DNA of 64,000 nucleotides from Chionoecetes opilio (lineage: Eukaryota > Arthropoda > Malacostraca > Decapoda > Majidae). This document shows positions 56,383 to 64,000 of this stretch, piece by piece. The notes below the pieces were generated by a model, which saw only the letters and a list, made by a program, of their open reading frames with translations, had not been told where the DNA came from and made no database searches. The DNA lies in NCBI GenBank assembly GCA_016584305.1, contig JACEEZ010023716.1, forward strand, positions 352,811-416,810. The letters run 5' to 3'. Each line of letters opens with the position of its first letter. Position 1 is the first letter of the stretch. Position numbers and translations under genes: made by a program.

Positions 56383-57495
56383 CATTGATTGATTGATTGA
56401 AATGGCAAAAGGGGAAATATGCCAGCCATCAGAGGTCATATGGCACTATGGCAAAGCATAAAAAGGGGAGGGTTAGAGAGAGGGATGGGGAAAGGGATGG
56501 GATGTTAGAGAGAAGGATGGGGAAAAGGATGGGATGTTAAGGATGGGGAAAGGGATGGGATGTTAGAGAGAAGGTGGGAAAGGATGGGTGTTAGAGAAGG
56601 ATGGGGAAAGGGATGGGATGTTAGAGAGAAGGATGGGGAAAGGGATGGGATGTTAGAGAGAGGATGGGGAAAGGGATGGATGTTAGAGAGAAGGATGGGG
56701 AAAGGGATGGGATGTTAGAGAGAGGGATGGGGAAAGGGATGGAATGTTAGAGAGAAGGATGGGGAAAAGGATGGGATGTTAAGGATGGGGAAAGGGATGG
56801 GATGTTAGAGAGAAGGATGGGGAAAGGGATGGGGTGTTAGAGAAGGATGGGGAAAGGGATGGGATGTTAGAGAGAAGGATGGGGAAAGGGATGGGATGTT
56901 AGAGAGAAGGATGGGGAAAGGGATGGGATGTTAGAGAGAGGGATGGGATGTTAGAGAGAAGGATGGGGAAAGGGATGGGATGTTAAGGATGGGGAAAGGG
57001 ATGGGATGTTAGAGAGAAGGATGGGGAAAGGGATGGGATGTTAGAGAGAAGGATGGGAAAGGGATGGGATGTTAGAGAGAAGGATGGGGAAAGGGATGGG
57101 ATGTTAGAAGAGAAGGATGGGAAAGGGATGGGATGTTAGAGAGAAGGATGGGGAAAAGGATGGGATGTTAGAGAGAGGGATGGGGAAAGGGATGGGATGT
57201 TAGAGAGAAGGATGGGGAAAGGGATGGGATGTTAGAGAGAAGGATGGGGAAAAGGATGGGATGTTAGAGAGAAGGATGGGGAAAGGGATGGGATGTTAGA
57301 GAGAAGGATGGGAAAGGGATGGGATGTTAGAGAAAGGATGGGGAAAGGGGGGGTGTTAGAGAGAGGGATGGGATGTTAGGAGAAGGATGGGGAAAGGGAT
57401 GGGATTTTAAGGATGGGGAGAGGGATGGGATGTTAGAGAGAAGGATGGGGAAAGGGATGGGATGTTAGAGAGGATGGACAAAGGGATGGGATGAT
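56383..57495. repeat. 32-bp minisatellite seeded at the end of family D
   Basis: A family D copy (56385-56468) runs into about 33 copies of GATGGGGAAAGGGATGGGAT then GTTAGAGAGAAG. Some units are 21 or 33 bp. Confidence 0.95.
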
Positions 57496-57734
57496 AGAGT
57501 TGGAGGGTTAAATCAAATGAAGGACGTTTACCTGTTGAAAGTAGATGAAATCCGTCAGGGCGAAACAAGATGGAAAGTTGGACCATTGAGGCGAGGCGGC
57601 GATGGTCAACACTAAACACGGCTGGACAATTCCTTACACCGTGTTATGATTTGCATCCCTTACTCTTCCCCTGACCACCCGATAACCCTTGCTGCCTCTA
57701 TCTCAGTGCCTTTTTTAAGCAAATCTCACTGGGC

Positions 57735-57872
57735 GACATTCCTTGGATATCCAGATGGGAGGCGAGTCCATTCCAATCATTCACCACCCTATTTGTGAAC
57801 CAATTTTTCCCTATTTCATTTTTAAATCTACGCTTTTCCAGCTTGAATCCATTACTTCCTGCATCTTGCACA
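57735..57872 (-). mobile_element. LINE reverse-transcriptase C-terminal remnant
   Basis: The minus strand resembles 15935-16095 on the plus strand: AAATAGGGTGGTGAATGATT and TGGAATGGACTC. Frameshifted. Confidence 0.6.
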
Positions 57873-58194
57873 CACATTTAGCACACACAGACATGATGAG
57901 CCATTGCATCCAGGAAGGTGTTGATGAATATATATATCTTGTCGCCTACTAGCTTAAAAATGTTCTTACTGGGCGACAGTTTTTCATCACTGGGAGACAT
58001 TTTGGTCGCCCAGTTAGCATGTTAAAAAATGCACTGCTCTATGTAGGTCAATAATGATGTGACCTGACCACCACCTAACCCTCGCTGCCTCTATGAAGGT
58101 CAGTAATGCTGCCACCCAGAGTACAGGCCCTCAAGGTACACCCCCATAACAGGCTACAGCTACCCTGGTTAATGATTTACATGAGGTTGACTGA

Positions 58195-58955
58195 ATGTAA
58201 TGCCAAAGGGGGAAATATGCCAGCCATCAGAGGTCATATGCCAGCCATCATAGGTCATATGCCACCCATCAGAGGTCATATGCCAGCCATCAGAGGTCAT
58301 ATGCCAGCCATCAGAGGTCATATGCCAGCCATCAGAGGTCATATGCCAGCCATCAGAGGTCATATGCCAGCCATCAGAGGTCATATGCCAGCCATCAGAG
58401 GTCATATGCCAGCCATCAGAGGTCATATGCCAGCCATCAGAGGTCATATGCCAGCCATCAGAGGTCATATGCCACCATCAGAGGTCATATGCCAGCATCA
58501 GAGGTCATATGCAGCCATCAGAGGTCCTATGCCAGCCATCAGAGGTCATATGCCAGCCATCAGAGGTCATAGCCAGCCTCAGAGGTTATATTGCAGCATC
58601 AGGTCATATGCCAGCCATCAGAGGTCATATGCCAGCCATCAGAGGTCATATGCCAGTCCATCAGAGGTCATATGCCAGCCATCAGAGGTCATATGCCAGC
58701 CATCAGAGGTCCTATGCCAGCCATCATAGGTCATATGCCAGCCATCATAGGTCATATGCCAGCCATCAGAGGTCATATGCCAGCCATCAGAGGTCATATG
58801 CCAGCCATCAGAGGTCATATGCCAGCCATCAGAGGTCCTATGCTAGCCATCAGAGGTCATATGCCAGCCATCAGAGGTCATATGCCAGCCATCAGAGGTC
58901 ATATGCCAGCCATCAGAGGTCATATGCCAGCCATCAGAGGTCCTATGGCACTATG
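58195..58955. repeat. 21-bp minisatellite from the middle of family D
   Basis: About 35 copies of CATATGCCAGCCATCAGAGGT following a family D start (AATGCCAAAGGGGGAAATAT) and ending in GGCACTATGGCAAAGCATGA, the normal family D continuation. The array has grown inside the element. Open frames (GHMPAIR) are repeat translations. Confidence 0.96.
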
Positions 58956-59127
58956 GCAAAGCATGAATAGGGTGATATAAGAGGCATATAAAAGGGTAGA
59001 GGGTAGAGAAGGAGTGGAGCGGTGAGGGAAGGGGAGAGGAAGGAGAGTAGGATGGTCAAATCAAATGAAGGTTAGTGATTTATAAGAAGAGAAAAAGACC
59101 CCTTGGCTACACACTGCCGGGAAGCCC

Positions 59128-59575
59128 AGACTCTCTATCCTCCCAACTCTCTCTATCTCCCTCTCTCTATCCTCCCAACTCTCTCTATCCTCCCAACTCT
59201 CTCTATCCTCCCAACTCTCTATCTCTTTCTCTATCCTCCCAACTCTCTCTCTCTATCCTCCCAACTCTCTATCTCTCTCTATCCTCCCAACTCCCTCTCT
59301 CTAGCCTCCCAACTCTCCCTCTCTATCCTCCCAACTCTCTATCTCTCTCTATCCTCCCAACTCTCTCTCTCCCTCTCTCTATCCTCCCAACTCCCTCTCT
59401 CTATCCTCCCAACTCTCTCTCTCTAGCCTCCCAACTCTCTCTCTATCCTCCCAACTCTCTATCTCTCTCTCTATCCTCCCAACTCTCTCTCTCCCTCTCT
59501 CTATCCTCCCAACTCTCTCTATCTCTCTCTATCTCCCTCTCTCTATCCTCCCAACTCCCTCTGTTTCTCTGCTCC
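59128..59575. repeat. CTCTATCCTCCCAACTCTCT minisatellite
   Basis: Irregular pyrimidine-rich units of 17-30 bp. Confidence 0.93.
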
Positions 59576-59687
59576 CAACACCTCAACACCTATCCTCCCC
59601 CACCTAGCTAAGGCCCAGACACTACCTAGCCAGACACTAGCCATCAACTTACTAAAGGAGGATTCTTCAAGTGAACATAACAACATT

Positions 59688-59740
59688 AGAAAATAAGGAA
59701 GCTACAAGAGGCCGCGAGACCTACACGTGGTAGTTCTTAT
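59688..59740. repeat. Dispersed family E, copy 5
   Basis: AAGGAAGCTACAAGAGGCCG then CGAGACCTACACGTGGTAGT. Confidence 0.88.
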
Positions 59741-59900
59741 TATTTAACACTACCTACATCACATCCACCTTTCATCCCCATCCATGAAATTATCCAGCCT
59801 CCTAGTGGGAGAGGAATGTAGCTGATCAGAGACTCTACAGATGACCCTCACACATACATGGTTGGAAAATACCGATATGTATTCTACGCTGTTTGCTATA

Positions 59901-60264
59901 GTCTATTCTTTGTATTATGGTCAAAATGCAGTAAGGAAGCCACGCCCCCTGCCTGCCCTTCTATTCTACGGGGCAGCTGATTGGTGCATTCCTCGTATCA
60001 TCACTACCAATCACAATATCTTCACTACTTAACAGCGGCGTGACCACTGGACAGAGCAATCTTCACTACAGAGGGTGACAAAATCAAGAATCCCTTTGTA
60101 GTGAAGATTGCTGTCCAGTGGTCACGCCGCTGTTAAGTAGTGAAGATATTGTGATGGGTAGTGATGATACGAGGAGTGCACCAATCAGCTGCCCCGTAGA
60201 ATAGAAGGGCAGGCAGGGGGCGTGGCTTCCTTACTGCATTTTGACCCTAATACAAAAAATAGAC
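59901..60264. mobile_element. Foldback element, family 3, full copy
   Basis: 364 bp of two arms of about 165 bp. Left end GTCTATTCTTTGTATTATGG; TA at 59899-59900 and 60265-60266. Arms contain CTTCACTACTTAACAGCGGC. A partly deleted copy lies at 61650-61886. Confidence 0.93.
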
Positions 60265-60534
60265 TATACAACGTAAGAGATTCAACATGACGGATTAATT
60301 CACACGCACACACTCACAAACACAGTGTAGCTCAGGCCCTGTAAAACACAACTAGGTAAATACACTGCCAGCCACAACACTCACACCATTACTCACTAAA
60401 TCCTAAAGCTTTATGGTCCTTGCTACACCTTGAGCCCACACCACACCTCACCACACCACACCTCATCACCTCTTACAACTACCCTTCAACACCACTTGTA
60501 TCTCCCATCATCACACACACGTCCTCTATTTGAA

Positions 60535-60736
60535 CCCCTTGAGACCCAGATCTTTCCTTGGCTATAAAACTTGCCTGTCGTTAGCCATAAAATTACGAAA
60601 AGTAACTTAATATACCAAATTAGCTAGTGGACAAGGATGCTACACAGGTCATAGCTATAAAATATTGCTTACATTAATGAAAATCGTCGTAGGGCACCCA
60701 AATTACAATGGAAATTACGTTCTGGGTCTCAAGGGG
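60535..60736. mobile_element. piggyBac-type MITE, copy 6
   Basis: CCCCTTGAGACCCAGATCTT start; CTGGGTCTCAAGGGG end with TTAA at 60737-60740. The left flank reads TTGAA, a degraded site. Confidence 0.9.
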
Positions 60737-60945
60737 TTAAGACGATTTAAACCTACTTTCCCAAGGCATCTTCCGGGCCTGTTCTGTTATCTAAAGAATC
60801 CATGAATACAAAATGACTGATGGATTTACAGACTGACTGGCTGGGGGAAACACAGGACACCTTTCTGGCATGACTCAACCGTTACCCTCGCCCCTACACT
60901 GACGTCTTGCCATGCACAGTTAGAAGCAGGGCAGCGGTGAGTCGC

Positions 60946-60948
<3 letters not shown>

Positions 60949-60978
<30 letters not shown>

Positions 60979-60983
60979 GCACG

Positions 60984-61015
<32 letters not shown>
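60949..61015. repeat. (CA)n with (CGCA)n interior
   Basis: CA repeats flank a CGCACGCACGCA block. Open frames here are not genes. Confidence 0.93.
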
Positions 61016-61016
<1 letters not shown>

Positions 61017-61134
61017 CACCCCGTACCCCCGGCCTGTGACCATCAACACCACTGCCAACTAAATGATAGGAAACAAGGCACCTTAAAACCCACCCTCCTC
61101 CCTCCTTCACACCCTCCCCTGGTTACTTCCCTCA

Positions 61135-61560
61135 CACCCTAACCTAACCTAACCTTCCCTGGTTACTTCCCTCACACCCTAACCTAACCTAACCTAACCT
61201 AACCTCCCCTGGTTACTTCCCTCACACCCTAACCTAACCTAACCTAACCTAACCTAACCTCCCCTGGTTACTTCCCTCACACCCTAACCTAACCTAACCT
61301 AACCTCCCCTGGTTACTTCCCTCACACCCTAACCTAACCTAACCTCCCCTGGTTACTTCCCTCACACCCTAACCTAACCTAACCTAACCTAACCTAACCT
61401 AACCTCACCTCACCTCACCTCACCTCACCTCACCTCACCTCACCTAAACCTAACCTAACCTAACCTAACCTCACCTCACCTCACCTCACCTCACCTCACC
61501 TCACCTAACCTAACCTCCTCCCTCCTTCACACCCTTCCCTGGTTACTTCCCTCACACCCC
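61135..61560. repeat. CCTAA telomere-type repeats in a larger tandem unit
   Basis: (CCTAA)n and (CCTCA)n alternate with CCCCTGGTTACTTCCCTCAC. Orientation is opposite to the array at 1-372. The regular larger unit indicates an interstitial array. Confidence 0.9.
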
Positions 61561-61649
61561 ACACACACACACACTCCTAACTGACGTGTTGTCTGTGTAA
61601 ATACCGCCAATCACGGCTGTTCGGATCTAACACACATCACCTATAGATA

Positions 61650-61886
61650 GCCTATTTTTTTTATTATGGTCAAAATGCACCAAGAAGGTCACGCATTTTG
61701 TCACCCTTTGTAGTGAAGATTGCTCTGTCCAGTGGTCACGCGTTGTTAAGTAGTGAAGATATTGTGATTGGTAGTGATGATACGAGGAATGCACCAATCA
61801 GCTGCCCCGTAAAATAGAAGGGGCAGGGGGCAGGGGGGCGTGGCTTCCTTACTGCATTTTGACCATAATAAAAATAATAGATTATA
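61650..61886. mobile_element. Foldback element, family 3, deletion derivative
   Basis: Keeps the right arm (CAATCAGCTGCCCCGTAAAA, GGCGTGGCTTCCTTACTGCA) but most of the left arm is gone. Lies about 150 bp past the UBLCP1 stop codon, probably in or near its 3' untranslated region. Confidence 0.88.
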
Positions 61887-62034
61887 AACGAGTACGGCGA
61901 CAGGCGTGACGAAGGCATTATTTACACAAACACAGCGCACAGCTAACACACGGCAGACGGCCCTACCAACTCAGGTCTGGGCGTGGAAGAGAGAGCCAGA
62001 CCACCGCCGCCTGGAGCAGCGGAGTGGTGCGTGG

Positions 62035-62169
62035 TCAGTTGTAGCCATCCTTGCGGTAGTGTTCCCATTTGCCGTGGTTCAGGGAAGAGATGTCCTCCTC
62101 GGTGGCGATGTCCTCCAGGTAGGCTGCAAGGCGGAGCAGCTCTCGGTCCGTGGTGCGGTTGACGTGTGC
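62035..62169 (-). CDS. UBLCP1: UBLCP1 last exon
   Basis: Acceptor CTGCCAG, 135 nt, phase 0, stop TGA at 62037-62035. Encodes AHVNRTTDRELLRLAAYLED, then DISSLNHGKWEHYRKDGYN. This is the C-terminal helical tail of ubiquitin-like-domain-containing CTD phosphatase 1, whose usual length is about 318 residues. An overlapping longer frame on the same strand (62188-61943) is a shadow. Confidence 0.95.
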   Translation of the reverse strand, partial: AHVNRTTDRELLRLAAYLEDIATEEDISSLNHGKWEHYRKDGYN

Positions 62170-62189
62170 CTGGCAGAGGAATCGGCATT

Positions 62190-62418
62190 ATTATATTGTT
62201 ATCTTATTATTGTTATTATTATTATTATTGTTATTATTATTATATTGTTATTGTTATCATCTTTCTGTTTAATATCAGATTTTAGCAACAACAACAACTA
62301 CTACTACTACTATATAGGTTAGGCTAGGTACTACTACTACTACTACAACCACTATTACTACTACGTACTACTACAATCACTATTACTACTACTACTACTA
62401 CTACTACTACAACACTAT

Positions 62419-62451
<33 letters not shown>

Positions 62452-62465
62452 AACTACTACTACTA

Positions 62466-62531
<66 letters not shown>

Positions 62532-62730
62532 AACCACTATTACTACTACTACTACAATCACTACTACTACTACTACAACTACTACTACTACCTACTACTA
62601 CCACTACTACTACTACTACTACCACTACTACTACTACCATACTACTACTACTACTACGACTACTACTATGACTACTACAACCACTACTACTACGACTATT
62701 ACAACCACCGCTACTACTACTACTACTCCT
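62190..62730. repeat. (TTA)n and (CTA)n microsatellites in the last UBLCP1 intron
   Basis: (ATT)n at 62190-62270 and a long (CTA)n with ACAACCACTATT variants at 62285-62728. Confidence 0.96.
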
Positions 62731-62732
62731 AC

Positions 62733-62864
62733 CTGGCGGAAGGCGCGGATCTTGAGGCCGTTCTGGGGGTTCATAAGGAAGTTTCTGCGCAGGTCGTCGA
62801 ACATGATGGTGTTGTGTTGGGTGTAGTGGTCATACTTGCCCCACACCACGCCCAGCGGCTTGAC
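62733..62864 (-). CDS. UBLCP1: UBLCP1 penultimate exon
   Basis: Acceptor GGGTCAG and donor CAG|GTAGGA, 132 nt, phase 0 to 0. Encodes [40 protein letters not shown] and AFRQ. FDD is the HAD-phosphatase motif IV acidic pair that binds magnesium, and [11 protein letters not shown] is characteristic of UBLCP1. The enzyme is a nuclear FCP1-like serine/threonine phosphatase that dephosphorylates the 26S proteasome regulatory particle (known for the family). Confidence 0.98.
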
Positions 62865-63029
62865 CTGACCCAGGGGCACGGCAACCACCATCAGTACCCA
62901 CCACAACATGGGTCATATAAGGGAAGATACTGTCCTCATAACATCATAGGTCACCACAATATAGGTCATAAGGGAATCTCAGCCTATGTAAGACGTATTT
63001 CAGCTTATTATTCAGGTATTTAAGCCGCA

Positions 63030-63325
63030 TTTCAGCTTATTTCTACCTTTCAAGCTTATTATTCAAGTATTTCAGCCTATTATTCAGGTATTTCCGCCTA
63101 TTTACACCGCATTTCAGCCTATTTAAGCAGTATTTCAGCTTATATTTCAGTCTATTATTCAGGTATTTCCGCCTATTTAAGCAGTATTTCAGCTTATTTC
63201 TGCCTTTCAAGCTTATTATTCAAGTATTTCAGCTTATATTTCAACCTATTATTCAGGTACTTCAGCCTATTTACGCCGCATTTCAGCTTATTTGAGATGT
63301 GCAAGCTTATTCAGGTATTTCAGGT
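63030..63325. repeat. TATTTCAGCCTATTATTCAG repeats
   Basis: Irregular units of 15-35 bp made of TATTTCAGCTTATTT and CAGGTATTTCCGCC in a UBLCP1 intron. Confidence 0.85.
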
Positions 63326-63379
63326 ATTAACAGACAAACCACCAGCTAATCAAACAGGCGAACACACACACAGGGCCGG

Positions 63380-63728
63380 CTAAGACCTCCCCCCCACCCA
63401 CCTCAAGACCCATCAACAGGACCTCCACCCCCACCCCACCCCACAGGACACCCCCCTCCACCCATCCACAGGACTTCCCCCCCCACCCACCCACAGGACC
63501 TCCCCCCCACCCACCCACAGGACCTCCCCCCACCCACCCACAGGACCTCCCCCCCCACCCACCCACAGGACCTCCCCCCCACCCCCAGGACCTCACCCAC
63601 CCACCCACCCACAGGACCTCCCCCCCCCACCCACAGGACCTCCCCCCCCACCCACCCACAGGACCTCCCCCCCACCCACCCACAGGACCTCCCCCCCACC
63701 CACCCACAGGACCTCCCCCCCCACCCAC
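63380..63728 (-). repeat. 24-bp G-rich minisatellite beginning at the UBLCP1 donor
   Basis: On the minus strand about 12 units of GGAGGTCCTGTGGGTGGGTG plus G run follow directly from the donor GAG|GTGGGTGG. The G runs could form quadruplexes in the transcript. Confidence 0.93.
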
Positions 63729-63887
63729 CTCTATGACTCCGTACTTGTGTGTCTCTACGGTGATCATGGCCAGGGAGTCCAGGTAGAAGGTAATCTTGTA
63801 GTCCGGGTGGCTGGACACGCCGAGCAGCTTCATCTTCTCCACGATCCACTTCATGCTTGTGGCCGACCAGATCACTAGGTCGTAGTG
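63729..63887 (-). CDS. UBLCP1: UBLCP1 internal exon (first one in the window)
   Basis: Acceptor CCTCCCCAG and donor GAG|GTGGGT, 159 nt, phase 0 to 0. Encodes [20 protein letters not shown], then [20 protein letters not shown] and [19 protein letters not shown] is HAD motif II. The catalytic DxDxT motif and the N-terminal ubiquitin-like domain lie in earlier exons beyond the right edge. Confidence 0.98.
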
Positions 63888-63892
63888 CTGGG

Positions 63893-63896
63893 GAGG

Positions 63897-63977
<81 letters not shown>

Positions 63978-64000
63978 AGACACAGAGAGAGAGAGACGAG
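63893..64000. repeat. (GA)n microsatellite at the window edge
   Basis: On the UBLCP1 sense strand this is a (CT)n tract of about 100 nt running straight into the exon's acceptor. Confidence 0.95.

Noticed and set aside
58106..58980. Open frames with GHMPAIR / SYASHQR repeats
   Set aside because: 21-bp minisatellite; the period is a multiple of three, so frames stay open.
61943..62188. 81-codon minus-strand frame over the UBLCP1 last exon
   Set aside because: Out of frame with the conserved UBLCP1 tail; a shadow of the real exon.

Overview
This is eukaryotic nuclear DNA. Exons of 50 to 890 bp with GT-AG boundaries sit in introns of up to 11 kb that are filled with microsatellites, minisatellites and small DNA transposons. 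TTAGG-type repeats, several MITE families, LINE remnants and extreme simple-repeat density suggest an arthropod, most likely a decapod crustacean. That placement is inference; no sequence here fixes a species.
Two protein-coding genes are supported. (1) On the + strand, about 2320 to 43066, lies a gene of 19 proposed coding exons for a protein of about 1,223 residues. It has a beta-rich N-terminal part, a first BTB/POZ domain, a long helical region, a Lys/Arg-rich linker, a second BTB/POZ domain interrupted by a roughly 270-residue insertion, BACK-like helices, and a UBA/CUE-like segment ending in a poly-serine tail. I could not name its family. All exon phases match, except that exon 12 (26444-26747) carries an in-frame stop and needs one extra base, in a stretch that looks full of homopolymer errors. 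(2) On the - strand, entering from the right edge, are the last three coding exons (63887-63729, 62864-62733, 62169-62035) of UBLCP1, the ubiquitin-like-domain CTD phosphatase that acts on the proteasome. The genes face each other tail to tail across 19 kb of repeats.
Layout: 1-2300 telomere-like repeats, a purine-rich minisatellite and a foldback element; 2064-2370 candidate promoter and first exon; 2684-6220 TA-flanked elements and a hAT MITE with a perfect 8-bp duplication; 5804-23150 exons 2-11 with large intronic minisatellites; 23200-34300 low-quality, repeat-rich sequence containing exon 12; 34301-43066 exons 13-19; 43067-62034 intergenic minisatellites, MITEs and dispersed repeats; 62035-63887 UBLCP1.
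The most unusual feature is a recurring pattern. Short pieces spanning exon-intron junctions of the BTB gene, and probably UBLCP1, are duplicated into the adjacent introns or 3' flank, and several have become tandem arrays. This leaves many decoy splice sites and truncated exon copies. In the same way one transposon has grown a minisatellite from its terminal repeat, and one dispersed repeat family has seeded three different arrays.
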